The notes: a model not told the origin generated them from the letters alone. Positions 25,162 through 33,759 are shown, numbered from the stretch's first letter. The stretch: 43,110 nucleotides of DNA from an uncultured Bacteroides sp. (GCF_910578895.1 NZ_CAJTSC010000029.1:1-43110); one strand, 5' to 3'. Program-made: numbers and translations.

Positions 25162-26277
25162 ATGTTGAGAAATAAAGTTTTAATTATATCTTATGGTTTT
25201 CCACCTGATACAGGGGGAGCAGAAATTGTTGCATATGATTATGCTGTTAATTTAGCATTGTTGGGCTACCAAGTATCTGTTATTTGTTGTAGACATAAAG
25301 ATAGAAAGAAATATGAAAAATTCGAAATTATAGAAATCCCTAATTCGTTTGGTAAAAAATTTTGGATGTTGAACTACTATTTCTTTTTGAAGAAGGTTGA
25401 TTATAATAAGTATGACTATATTATATTAAACCAATCGAATACTTCTGGGGTTGTTGGTCGGATTTTTAACAAAAAAGAGTTTGATAAATGTATTACTATA
25501 ATACAAGGATTCGAAGTAGAATGGTTTTATAAGAATCATAGATTATTGAGTAATATATTTAACAATTATATTTTTCGTTTGAAGAAGTTCCATAAAAAGA
25601 CCCTCTGTAATTCAAGAAAGATTGTATCTGTAAGTAGTGCTCATAAATCAAAAGTTTTAAATGCTGCTCATTTAGAACATTTATCTTCTAAAGTACAAGT
25701 TGTATATACAGGTATTGATAAAGAGGTGTTTTATAAAGTGAACGATGTTTATCGGGATGATAAACTAAAGAATTGCCACATATTACTTTCAGTAAGTAGG
25801 ATTGTTGCAATGAAAGGTTATGCTAAGATGCTTGATATTTTTAAAGTATTGTGTTTAAAAGATCCTACATATCATTGGATGATAGCAGGTGATGGTCCCT
25901 ATTTATCAGAACTAAAAATGAGAGTTCTGGAAGAATCTTTGTCGGAAAATGTTACTTTTTTAGGGAATATAGAGCGAAATTCTTTAAAAGTGTATTATTC
26001 TATAGCAGATTGTTTTTGGCTTTTATCAGATTACGATGAGTGTTTGCCATTGGTGTATTTGGAAGCTCAAGCGTGTGGAACTCCTGCTATTGGCAGGAAT
26101 AAAGGTGGCGTTGTAGAAACAATCATGGATAATAAGACTGGCTTTTTAGTAAACAGTGATGAAGAATGTTTGGACATTTTGCTACATAGAAAATATGAAC
26201 GATTGAAATCAGAAGATTTAAAAAGTTTTATTGATAAGTTTGATAAAGTAGAAGCTGCAAAGCAGTTAATTTCTTGA
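25162..26277 (+). CDS. Glycosyltransferase family 4
   Basis: This 371-residue GT-B glycosyltransferase has an N-terminal half starting ISYGFPPDTGGAEIVAYDYA and a donor-binding half with LLSVSRIVAMKGYAKML and WMIAGDGPYLSELKMRV. The GT4 retaining signature ECLPLVYLEAQACGTPAIG (E-x7-E) is near 292-310. It would add one sugar to the lipid-linked repeat unit on the cytoplasmic side. A gap of 127 bases without a convincing gene separates it from wzy. It is AT-rich. Confidence 0.92.
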   Translation: MLRNKVLIISYGFPPDTGGAEIVAYDYAVNLALLGYQVSVICCRHKDRKKYEKFEIIEIPNSFGKKFWMLNYYFFLKKVDYNKYDYIILNQSNTSGVVGRIFNKKEFDKCITIIQGFEVEWFYKNHRLLSNIFNNYIFRLKKFHKKTLCNSRKIVSVSSAHKSKVLNAAHLEHLSSKVQVVYTGIDKEVFYKVNDVYRDDKLKNCHILLSVSRIVAMKGYAKMLDIFKVLCLKDPTYHWMIAGDGPYLSELKMRVLEESLSENVTFLGNIERNSLKVYYSIADCFWLLSDYDECLPLVYLEAQACGTPAIGRNKGGVVETIMDNKTGFLVNSDEECLDILLHRKYERLKSEDLKSFIDKFDKVEAAKQLIS

Positions 26278-26284
26278 ATAAATA

Positions 26285-27664
26285 ATGAAAAATATTGCTG
26301 TTATATTGGCTGGGGGTACCGGTCAGCGTTTAGGTGATTCTGTTCCTAAACAATTTTTGAAAGTTGCCGGAAAAAAGATTATTGAACACACATTGGATGT
26401 GTTTCAAAATCATCCGCAAATAGATGAGATTGTAGTTGTCTCTAATCCTAACTTTTTGAGTGATGTAGAGAGTATTGTGATTAAGAATAGTTATACCAAA
26501 TTGAAAAGGATTCTTCAAGGTGGTAAAGAGCGTTATCATTCCAGTTTGGCGGCTATTAATGCTTATGATGGTGACAAAGAACTCAATCTTATTTTTCATG
26601 ATGCCGTGCGTCCTTTAGTGAACGATCGGATTATATCGGACTGCATACAGGCTTTGGAAAAATATAATGCAGTAGATGTTGCTATTAAGACTACTGATAC
26701 GATTATTCAGGTAAATGAGAAAGAGTACATAACCGGTATTCCTGCTCGTGAGAACCTGCGTAATGGGCAAACTCCACAGGCTTTTAAGTTATCTACAATT
26801 AAAAAGGCTTATACATTGGCATTGCAAGACCCCGATTTTAAAACAACGGATGATTGCGGTGTAGTTTATAAATATTTGCCCGATGAACCGGTTTATGTTG
26901 TAAAAGGTGAACAGTTTAATATGAAACTTACTTATAAAGAAGATTTGTTTCTTTTGGATAAATTGTTTCAATTAAAGTCTGTTGCTCAACAGAACGAGAC
27001 GGTAACTCCTAAAGCGCAATTAGGGTTGGCAAACTCTGTAATTGTGGTTTTTGGCGGTAGTTATGGCATAGGACTTGACATCGTTAACATCTGCAACTGT
27101 CATGGAGCGCATATATATTCTTTTAGTCGTTCGGAGAATGGGGTTGACATTTCAAATAAGTTATTGGTAGCAAAAGCTCTTAAAGAGGTGTATGAAAAGG
27201 AAGGACGGATAGATGCCGTAGTGAACACTGCCGGAATACTTGATAAAGAACCCTTGGTAAATATGTCCTATGAAGATATCTGTAAAAGCATTAATATTAA
27301 TTATTTAGGTGCTGTTATTGTTGCTAAGGAGTCTTATCCGTATTTGAAAGATAGCAAAGGTGCATTGTTGTTGTTCACTTCCAGCTCTTATACAAGAGGG
27401 CGTTCTTTGTACAGTTTGTATTCGTCTTCCAAGGCTGCAATTGTCAATTTTGTACAAGCATTAAGTGAGGAATGGTATGATTGTGGAATACGTGTAAATT
27501 GTATTAATCCGGAACGTACAAAGACGCCTATGCGAACAAAAAACTTTGGTATGGAACCTGATGACAGTTTACTGAAGTCTAATGTTGTAGCCGCTGTTTC
27601 GGTTAATAGCCTGTTCTCTTCAATGACAGGTGAAGTAATTGATGTGAAAATAAAACGTTCATGA
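26285..27664 (+). CDS. Bifunctional cytidylyltransferase/SDR reductase (CDP-ribitol synthase, Bcs1/Acs1-like)
   Basis: This 459-residue fusion has an IspD/TarI-type cytidylyltransferase at residues 1-230 (VILAGGTGQRLGDSVPKQF, FHDAVRPLVND, RNGQTPQAF). A short-chain dehydrogenase follows at about 245-459 (VVFGGSYGIGLDIV, catalytic YSLYSSSKAAI, INPERTKTPMRTKNFG). This order matches Bcs1/Acs1 of Haemophilus influenzae capsule loci, which reduces D-ribulose 5-phosphate and joins the ribitol 5-phosphate to CMP to give CDP-ribitol. Plain IspD has no SDR domain, so the MEP-pathway label would be wrong. The next gene (overlapping by ATGA) is a matching phosphotransferase. Confidence 0.88.
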   Translation: MKNIAVILAGGTGQRLGDSVPKQFLKVAGKKIIEHTLDVFQNHPQIDEIVVVSNPNFLSDVESIVIKNSYTKLKRILQGGKERYHSSLAAINAYDGDKELNLIFHDAVRPLVNDRIISDCIQALEKYNAVDVAIKTTDTIIQVNEKEYITGIPARENLRNGQTPQAFKLSTIKKAYTLALQDPDFKTTDDCGVVYKYLPDEPVYVVKGEQFNMKLTYKEDLFLLDKLFQLKSVAQQNETVTPKAQLGLANSVIVVFGGSYGIGLDIVNICNCHGAHIYSFSRSENGVDISNKLLVAKALKEVYEKEGRIDAVVNTAGILDKEPLVNMSYEDICKSININYLGAVIVAKESYPYLKDSKGALLLFTSSSYTRGRSLYSLYSSSKAAIVNFVQALSEEWYDCGIRVNCINPERTKTPMRTKNFGMEPDDSLLKSNVVAAVSVNSLFSSMTGEVIDVKIKRS

Positions 27665-28911
27665 GTTTGAAAGCAAAATTTTCTCTTATTTCTTTGATGT
27701 TTAAGCGGAGAAGTATCAAAGAAATAGTGAAAAAGAACATTGAGATTATTTGGGGGTACCCATTATATGTATTGTCTTTTATTGCACCGCGAAACAAAGA
27801 GAAGTGGTTGGTAGGCAGTCATGTTGGCTTTAGTGGAAATCCTAAATATTTTTTTATCTATGTGATTGCCGGGTGTAAGATGAAAAAATGTTATTGGATT
27901 GCAGCTACGCGTGCTGAAGAAAGGAAAATAAGAGAGCTGGGATTTCCTGCTTATTACAGGTGGGGTATAAAAGGACTTTTTCATAGCATTACAGCAGGTA
28001 CGTACATATATGGTTTTCATTTGATTGATGTGAATTTTTGGACATCTGGCAGGGTAAAGCGGGTGAACCTTTGGCATGGGGTCGGTATAAAGAATATCGA
28101 GTTTAAGTCTACTAAAGGTTCTGCCGGAAAAATATACGATGAGAAGAACTTCTTTTCACGAGTCTATCTTCCGTACTTGTTCAAGCGTCCCCATTTGTTT
28201 CTGTCTACTTCGCCGCTCATGACAGAGCATTTTAAACAATGTTTTAGAATAACGGATAAGGAATGTATAGAGGGCATTTATCCTCGTTGCGATATTTTTA
28301 GCTGGCATCCGGAGAAACTGAAACAATTTATATATCAATATGAGTCTGTGGAGAGTCTGGATTTAATAGAAAAATTAAAAAAATGTAGGAAATCATACTT
28401 ATATATGCCTACATGGCGTGAAACAAGAGAGAACTTTATTGTAAGTGCAGGATTTGATTTTGTACTATTGAATGAGATATTAAAACAAAAGGGGGATTTA
28501 TTTTTACTAAAGTTGCATCCGGAAAGCAATCTTTCGATGGAAGAAATGAGCCGGTATAGTAATATTTTAGTATTGGATAAAAAGATTGATATTTATCCGG
28601 TTCTTCCGTTTACAGACGTTCTCGTAACCGATTACTCTTCCATCTATTATGATTATTTGTTAATGCCCGGAAAAGAGGTACTCTTGTTCCCTTTTGATTA
28701 TGCAGAATATATAACAGCAGGCAGGGATTTGGCTTTTGATTTCGATAAGTATACTCCTGGCAAAAGAGTGCACACTTTTGAAGAGTTGCTTACTGTAATG
28801 CGGGATGAGGTAACTCTTCAATTCGATGAAAGAGAATGGATTGTAAATCAGTTTTGGGACTATACATATACTGTTGATAGCTTGATAGCGAAAATAAAAA
28901 CATTAGCGTAG
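27661..28911 (+). CDS. CDP-glycerol/CDP-ribitol phosphotransferase family (TagF/TarL-like)
   Basis: This 416-residue protein is of the poly(glycerophosphate) glycerophosphotransferase family (PF04464). Signatures are VNLWHGVGIKNIEFKS (about 137-152), the LFLLKLHPESN stretch near 278-288, and the conserved end-domain segment VLVTDYSSIYYDYL (about 320-333). Such enzymes transfer glycerol or ribitol phosphate from the CDP form to a glycan. Its start overlaps the stop of the CDP-ribitol synthase gene (ATGA), so the two are translationally coupled and ribitol phosphate is the likely substrate. It would act at the cytoplasmic face of the inner membrane. Confidence 0.9.
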   Translation: MSLKAKFSLISLMFKRRSIKEIVKKNIEIIWGYPLYVLSFIAPRNKEKWLVGSHVGFSGNPKYFFIYVIAGCKMKKCYWIAATRAEERKIRELGFPAYYRWGIKGLFHSITAGTYIYGFHLIDVNFWTSGRVKRVNLWHGVGIKNIEFKSTKGSAGKIYDEKNFFSRVYLPYLFKRPHLFLSTSPLMTEHFKQCFRITDKECIEGIYPRCDIFSWHPEKLKQFIYQYESVESLDLIEKLKKCRKSYLYMPTWRETRENFIVSAGFDFVLLNEILKQKGDLFLLKLHPESNLSMEEMSRYSNILVLDKKIDIYPVLPFTDVLVTDYSSIYYDYLLMPGKEVLLFPFDYAEYITAGRDLAFDFDKYTPGKRVHTFEELLTVMRDEVTLQFDEREWIVNQFWDYTYTVDSLIAKIKTLA

Positions 28912-28915
28912 CGTG

Positions 28916-29725
28916 ATGAAGAAAATAGCAGTCATTCTTTCCATATATCGGAAGGATAATTTGTCTTGTGTGAAAGAGTCTTTGGACAGTTTGTTTACTC
29001 AAACATTTTCTTCAACTGATGTATTTATTCAATTAGACGGGGATATAGATAACGAAGTCAGGGGATATTTATCTAATCTTTCTGAAAAAGATATATTTAT
29101 TTTTGAGAGGACGCAGAATAAAGGCTTGGCTTGTTCTCTTAATGACCTTCTGAAAATTGTCTTACCTATGGGATATCAATACATCGCCCGTATGGATGCC
29201 GATGACATATCCATGCCCGAACGTTTTGAAAAACAGATTGCATATATGGAAAATCATCCGGATATCGATTGTTTGGGAACTTGGGCAATTGAGATAGACG
29301 ACGGCGGTAATGAGTACTTTAGAAAGCGGATGCCGTTAACGAATGAGGAATGCTTGGACTTTTTCAGGATGCGCGACTGCATGATACATCCTACTGTGAT
29401 GTTCCGCCGCTCTTATTTCGAAAAGGCGGGGTTGTATCCGGTGGATACTTATTTTGGCGAAGATACAATGATGTGGGCCAAGGGCTTTCAAGCAGGATGT
29501 AAATTTGCCAACTTGCCGGAATACCTTTTAAAATTTAGATTAGATATTGACTTCTTTCAACGTAGAAGAGGGTGGAAACACGCAAAATCTATTTTTACTC
29601 TTCGCAGACGGATAAATGAAATGTTGGGATTTGGCTTGAAAGAAGATTGTTATGCCTTGATGTATGCAATAGCCAAACTAATGCCGACCCAAATACTTGA
29701 TCTGATTTATAGAAAAATGAGATAA
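28916..29725 (+). CDS. Glycosyltransferase family 2
   Basis: This protein of about 269 residues has a GT-A fold. AVILSIYRKDN is at the N terminus, QNKGLACSLNDLL near 63-75 and the metal-binding RMDADDISMPERF near 93-105. The acceptor part contains HPTVMFRRSYFEKAGLYP. These features define a GT2 inverting transferase that would add a sugar to the repeat unit. An in-frame GTG (28913) just before the ATG is an alternative start. Its base composition begins to rise from the AT-rich middle of the locus towards the two genes that follow. Confidence 0.92.
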   Translation: MKKIAVILSIYRKDNLSCVKESLDSLFTQTFSSTDVFIQLDGDIDNEVRGYLSNLSEKDIFIFERTQNKGLACSLNDLLKIVLPMGYQYIARMDADDISMPERFEKQIAYMENHPDIDCLGTWAIEIDDGGNEYFRKRMPLTNEECLDFFRMRDCMIHPTVMFRRSYFEKAGLYPVDTYFGEDTMMWAKGFQAGCKFANLPEYLLKFRLDIDFFQRRRGWKHAKSIFTLRRRINEMLGFGLKEDCYALMYAIAKLMPTQILDLIYRKMR

Positions 29726-29741
29726 CTAAATTATATTAATC

Positions 29742-30971
29742 ATGAAAATACCATTTTCTCCCCCTTACATTGATGACAGCATCATCGATGAAGTGGTTGA
29801 TTCTTTGCGTTCCGGCTGGATAACCACTGGACCTAAAGTGAAAGCACTGGAAGAGGAAATAAAATCTTTCTCCGGTGCTAAAGAAGTGCTTTGTGTAAAT
29901 TCCTGGACTTCGGGAGCCATTATGATGCTCCGTTGGCTGGGAGTGAAGGCAGGGGATGAGGTGATTGTCCCTGCTTATACATATAGTGCTACGGCATTAG
30001 CGGTACTGCATGCCGGCGCCAAACCTGTGATGGTAGACTCGGGTACGGACTTTAATATCTCGGTAGATGCCATTCGTAAAGCTGTTACTTCACGGACAAA
30101 GGCTATCATTCCTGTGGATATCGCAGGTTTTCCTTGTGATTACGATGATATCATGCGATTGGTAAATGCCCCCGAAATAAGGGAGATGTTCGAGGCGGAA
30201 AGTCCGGTACAGGAAAAGTTGGGGCGTATCCTTGTGATGAATGATGCCGCCCATTCATTGGGGGCATGGTATGGCAAGAACCGGCGTACGGGGTGTGAGA
30301 CGGATGTCGCTATTTTCTCGCTTCATGCCGTAAAGAATGTGACGACTGCCGAAGGTGGAGCGATTTGTTTGAACCTGCCCATGCCTTTTGACAATGCGGG
30401 GTTGTATAAGGAGCTTCGCATGATGAGTTTGAATTGCCAGACAAAGGATGCTTTCTCTAAATCTAAAGCGGGTGGTTGGCGTTATGATATTGTGGGGCTG
30501 GGGATGAAAATCAATATGGCGGATGTGAATGCCGCTATCGGCCTTGCGCAGATGCGGGAATATCCTAAACTGCTCGAAGAGAGAAAAAGGGTATTCGATG
30601 CTTATACCCAAGCTTTTGGAAACTGTGGCTGGGCAATTGTGCCACCTTCGATAGAAGGGGATAAAGAGAGTTCTTACCATATCTATGCCTTACGTGTCAA
30701 AGGCTTTACGGAAGAACAGCGCGACCGGATGATTGATGAAATAGCCAAAAGTGAAGTGGCTGTGAATGTCCACTTTATTCCGATGCCTATGTTATCCTTC
30801 TTCAACTCTTTAGGCTATGATATAAAAGATTATCCTCAAGCTTACGAGAACTTTAAGGGAGAAATATCCTTGCCTATATATCCGCAACTGGATGAAGAGA
30901 AATTGGCTTTTATCATTGACACGGTAAAATCGGCATATCATAAAGTGGCAGGTGACGAAACTGCAAAGTGA
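29742..30971 (+). CDS. DegT/DnrJ/EryC1-family sugar aminotransferase, WcfR-like
   Basis: This 409-residue PLP enzyme has the PLP-binding Lys in IFSLHAVKNVTTAEGGA (about residues 190-205). Further family segments are SGWITTGPKVKALEEEI at the start, CVNSWTSGAIMMLRWLG and AYTYSATALAVLHAGAKPV. The HAVKN context and length agree with WcfR of B. fragilis, which aminates UDP-4-keto-6-deoxy-GlcNAc to the UDP-4-amino sugar (AATGal) used as first sugar of polysaccharide A. The keto-sugar substrate would come from the dehydratase at 14848. It is 15 bases before the initiating transferase, and its composition is core-like, unlike the AT-rich genes upstream. Confidence 0.9.
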   Translation: MKIPFSPPYIDDSIIDEVVDSLRSGWITTGPKVKALEEEIKSFSGAKEVLCVNSWTSGAIMMLRWLGVKAGDEVIVPAYTYSATALAVLHAGAKPVMVDSGTDFNISVDAIRKAVTSRTKAIIPVDIAGFPCDYDDIMRLVNAPEIREMFEAESPVQEKLGRILVMNDAAHSLGAWYGKNRRTGCETDVAIFSLHAVKNVTTAEGGAICLNLPMPFDNAGLYKELRMMSLNCQTKDAFSKSKAGGWRYDIVGLGMKINMADVNAAIGLAQMREYPKLLEERKRVFDAYTQAFGNCGWAIVPPSIEGDKESSYHIYALRVKGFTEEQRDRMIDEIAKSEVAVNVHFIPMPMLSFFNSLGYDIKDYPQAYENFKGEISLPIYPQLDEEKLAFIIDTVKSAYHKVAGDETAK

Positions 30972-30986
30972 TACGACTACAGCATT

Positions 30987-31574
30987 ATGATTCGCTTCTT
31001 TGATATTTTTTTCTCCTTTCTGGGTATACTTTTCCTGTCTCCTGTTTTCCTTTTTCTTTATGTGGCAATCCGCTTGGAAAGTAACGGCGGCGGATTTTAT
31101 CGCCAGTTACGTGTAGGACGTCGCGGGAAGGATTTTTATGTTTATAAGTTCCGTTCGATGCGTGTGGGAGCTGATAAACAGGGATTGATAACTGTAGGGG
31201 GGCGCGATCCGCGAATAACCTGTATCGGCTATTTTATACGAAAGTATAAACTGGATGAACTCCCTCAGTTGTTTAATGTCCTGAAAGGAGATATGAGTTT
31301 GGTAGGCCCGCGTCCTGAAGTACGTAAGTATGTCGAGCTCTATACGGAAGAACAACGCAAGGTCCTGTCTGTGCGACCGGGTATAACGGATTATGCTTCA
31401 ATAGAATATGTTGATGAGAATGCAATACTTGGACAAGCGGAGGATGCGGATAAGGCTTATGTGGAGTTGATTATGCCTGATAAGATTAGGTATAATATGA
31501 AATACATCAATAATCGTTCCTTGAAGGAGTACTTCAAAATAATCTTCTTGACATTTTGGAGTATTGTACGTTGA
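30987..31574 (+). CDS. Initiating sugar transferase (phosphoglycosyl transferase), WcfS/PglC-like
   Basis: This 195-residue monotopic phosphoglycosyl transferase is of the small PglC/WcfS size class. The N-terminal hydrophobic segment (about 3-28) is a membrane-inserted reentrant helix. YVYKFRSMRVGAD, RYKLDELPQLFNVLKGDMS-like residues (observed KYKLDELPQLFNVLKGDMS) and LVGPRPEVRKY follow. It would place the first sugar-1-phosphate on undecaprenyl phosphate. Paired with the WcfR-like gene, the predicted sugar is AATGal. It is the last gene of the capsule operon and is followed by a strong terminator. Confidence 0.93.
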   Translation: MIRFFDIFFSFLGILFLSPVFLFLYVAIRLESNGGGFYRQLRVGRRGKDFYVYKFRSMRVGADKQGLITVGGRDPRITCIGYFIRKYKLDELPQLFNVLKGDMSLVGPRPEVRKYVELYTEEQRKVLSVRPGITDYASIEYVDENAILGQAEDADKAYVELIMPDKIRYNMKYINNRSLKEYFKIIFLTFWSIVR

Positions 31575-31612
31575 TGTAAAGAGCATATCCTATTTTTGAA
31601 TTTGAAACAGGG

Positions 31613-31648
31613 ACTCCCGGTTACTGAATGTAGCCGGGAGTTTTTTTA
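31613..31648 (+). terminator. Terminator of the capsule operon
   Basis: ACTCCCGG (31613-31620) pairs with CCGGGAGT (31634-31641), followed by a run of T. It lies 39 bases after the last capsule gene. Confidence 0.88.
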
Positions 31649-31663
31649 TCATTTATTTTTAAT

Positions 31664-31770
31664 AGCCTGTTTAAATTTTGTTCGGCATTAGCTTCGCTCA
31701 AAACATTTTTTACCTTTTTGATATAGGTATGGTCTTTTGAGCGTTCTTTTTGAAGAAAATTAAACAGGCT
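31664..31770. repeat. 107-bp inverted-repeat element beside the recombinase gene
   Basis: Outer arms AGCCTGTTTAA(A)TTTT (31664-31679) and AAAATTAAACAGGCT (31756-31770) and inner arms GCTCAAAA (31696-31703) and TTTTGAGC (31735-31742) are nested. A 15-bp palindrome, TCCTTTA-G-TAAAGGA, lies just outside at 31777-31791. The rest of the 31575-31869 gap holds only the operon terminator. The element may be a MITE-like remnant or a recombination site for the adjacent invertase. Confidence 0.65.
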
Positions 31771-31869
31771 CTAAACTCCTTTAGTAAAGGATGCGTATGG
31801 ATACGTTGGCGGTGTTATTGGAATAGTCGTTCTTTGGCGATGTTAAACCAATAAAAAACAACAAAATTT

Positions 31870-32466
31870 ATGGCAGTAGTAGCTTATTTAAGAGTAAGTA
31901 CAGAAAAACAGTTTTTGGAAAACCAACGCGAGGAAATTACACGTTTTGCAGAGAGGAACGGGTTGAGTATTGACAGGTGGTATACGGAAACTGTTAGCGG
32001 AAGCATCAGTAGCAAGGAGCGTAAGTTGTCGGGAGTACTGGACAAGATGCGTCCCGGCGATTCTTTAATTGTGACGGAGATATCACGGCTCAGCCGTACA
32101 TTGCTTGAAATTATGACTATTCTTAATTCGTGCATAAAAAAAGAGGTGATATTGTATAGCACTAAAGAGGGATATGTTTTTCAGAATGATATTAACAGTA
32201 AGGTACTGGGATTTGCGTTCGGGCTGATGGCTGAAATCGAGCGTAATCTGATTTCAATGCGGACTAAAGAGGCATTGGCACGTAGGAAACAGGAAGGAAA
32301 GCGTTTGGGGCGTAGGAAAGGGGATATGCCTAAAATGAGAATACTTACAGAGAATAAGAAGCAATTGCTTAAAGAACAAAAAAAGGGGACATCCTGTTCG
32401 GAACTTGCCCGACGAATGGGGGTGTCCAGAACAACTATGTTCCGTTTTCTGCATCATAAAAGATGA
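31870..32466 (+). CDS. Serine recombinase, Mpi-type DNA invertase family
   Basis: This 198-residue resolvase/invertase-family protein has the catalytic Ser10 in AYLRVSTEKQ, then ISRLSRT (71-77), the dimer helix AEIERNLISMRTKEALARRK (121-140) and a C-terminal helix-turn-helix (KKGTSCSELARRMGVSRTTM, 171-190). Size and sequence resemble B. fragilis Mpi, the master invertase that flips capsule promoters. It lies about 300 bases downstream of the capsule operon and beside an inverted repeat. Its target sites cannot be identified in this window. Catalytic residues look intact, so it is probably active. Confidence 0.9.
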   Translation: MAVVAYLRVSTEKQFLENQREEITRFAERNGLSIDRWYTETVSGSISSKERKLSGVLDKMRPGDSLIVTEISRLSRTLLEIMTILNSCIKKEVILYSTKEGYVFQNDINSKVLGFAFGLMAEIERNLISMRTKEALARRKQEGKRLGRRKGDMPKMRILTENKKQLLKEQKKGTSCSELARRMGVSRTTMFRFLHHKR

Positions 32467-32535
32467 TCGGAAGCTGCCATCGTTGAACTTTTTCTGTGTT
32501 CTGTTTGTTAGTATACCATATAAATTGATAAAATT

Positions 32536-33039
32536 ATGGCTATAACAAAATTTAAAGGACAACCGGTAAAAGTAATCGGTGAGTTCATAAAAGTGGGAGC
32601 GGCTGCTCCTGATTTCGAATTGGTAAAGACGGATTTGTCCTCTTTCTCATTGAAAGAACTGAATGGCAAGAATGTAATTCTTAATATATTTCCAAGTTTG
32701 GATACCGGCGTATGTGCTGCTTCCGTACGCAAATTTAATAAATTGGCTGCCGGTTTACCGGATACGGTGGTACTCGCCATTTCAAAAGACTTGCCTTTTG
32801 CACATGCCCGTTTCTGTACGGCAGAAGGAATCGAGAATGTAATCCCCTTGTCCGATTTTCGTTTTTCCGATTTTGATGAGAGCTATGGCGTGCGTATGGC
32901 AGACGGACCGTTAAGCGGTTTACTGGCTCGTGCAGTGATTGTTGTCGGTAAGGATGGAAAGATTGCCTATACGGAACTGGTTCCGGAGATTACCCAAGAG
33001 CCGGATTACGATAAGGCAATTGCAGCAGTTAGGAAATAA
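32536..33039 (+). CDS. tpx: Thiol peroxidase Tpx
   Basis: This 167-residue atypical 2-Cys peroxiredoxin reduces peroxides using thioredoxin. The peroxidatic Cys60 is in FPSLDTGVCAASVRKFN and the resolving Cys94 in ARFCTAEGIEN, as in other Tpx proteins; the end DYDKAIAAVRK is also family-like. No signal peptide is seen, so it is cytoplasmic. It stands alone between the recombinase gene and a bidirectional terminator. Confidence 0.97.
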   Translation: MAITKFKGQPVKVIGEFIKVGAAAPDFELVKTDLSSFSLKELNGKNVILNIFPSLDTGVCAASVRKFNKLAAGLPDTVVLAISKDLPFAHARFCTAEGIENVIPLSDFRFSDFDESYGVRMADGPLSGLLARAVIVVGKDGKIAYTELVPEITQEPDYDKAIAAVRK

Positions 33040-33066
33040 GCTCTTTAGACTTAGCTATATATAATG

Positions 33067-33109
33067 AAAAAACGGTGGATGAAGCTTGATATTCATCCAC
33101 CGTTTTTTT
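33067..33109. terminator. Bidirectional intrinsic terminator
   Basis: Perfect 17-bp arms (33067-33083 and 33092-33108) with A-run and T-run ends lie between the convergent tpx and dedA genes. Confidence 0.9.
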
Positions 33110-33111
33110 GT

Positions 33112-33759
33112 TTATCGTTTTTTCTGTCGTATACCTTTATAAATAAGGAACCCTATAATCAATATCGCCACCGCTATAATGATATAGCCGATTTCGTGGC
33201 TGTATTTCGTTGCCAGCAGATAGACATCATTGGTTGTTTTAATGTCCGTGAACCGATATATAAAATAGCCGAGTAACGCCAATATCGTATTCCATATTCC
33301 TGCACCGAGTGTTGTGTAAATCAGAAATGGTGCCAATTTCATGCCTGACAATCCTGCCGGAATACTGATAAGTTGCCGCACTGCGGGGATAAGACGACCG
33401 AAGAATGTGGATGCGGCACCATGTTTTCTGAAGTACTCTTCGGCACGGTGTACTTTTTCTTCATCAATCAGGCATATATGCCCCAAACGGCTGTTGGCAA
33501 ATTTGTAGACGATAGGACGCCCCAACCAACGTGCAAGATAATAATTTATGAGCGCACCGAGATTGGCGCCGATAGTTGCAAAAATAATGACAAGGAAGAT
33601 ATTCATACTGTCGTCGGTCATTGCTTTCCATGCAGCCGGCGGCACTATGACTTCCGAAGGGAACGGGATAAATGAACTCTCAATAGTCATGAAAATGGTG
33701 ACTATCCAATAATCCAAATTCTCCAATACCCATTTAATGAGTTCTGCTGATGATTCCAT
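33112..33759 (-). CDS. DedA family membrane protein
   Basis: This 215-residue DedA/SNARE-associated integral membrane protein has about five hydrophobic segments. Family motifs include FIPFPSEVIVPPAAW near residue 30, the GANLGALINYYLARWLGR stretch near 62-79, and FFGRLIPAVRQLISIPAGLSG near 118-138, with the conserved Arg. DedA proteins act in lipid carrier or phospholipid flipping and membrane homeostasis. It lies 39 bases after the TPR gene and is probably the last gene of a glnS-TPR-dedA unit. Confidence 0.94.
   Translation of the reverse strand: MESSAELIKWVLENLDYWIVTIFMTIESSFIPFPSEVIVPPAAWKAMTDDSMNIFLVIIFATIGANLGALINYYLARWLGRPIVYKFANSRLGHICLIDEEKVHRAEEYFRKHGAASTFFGRLIPAVRQLISIPAGLSGMKLAPFLIYTTLGAGIWNTILALLGYFIYRFTDIKTTNDVYLLATKYSHEIGYIIIAVAILIIGFLIYKGIRQKKR

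Noticed and set aside
26285..27664. Label as ordinary IspD of the MEP isoprenoid pathway
   Set aside because: The protein has a second, SDR-type reductase domain with an intact Tyr-x3-Lys and lies in a capsule operon beside a polyol-phosphate transferase, which fits CDP-ribitol synthesis.
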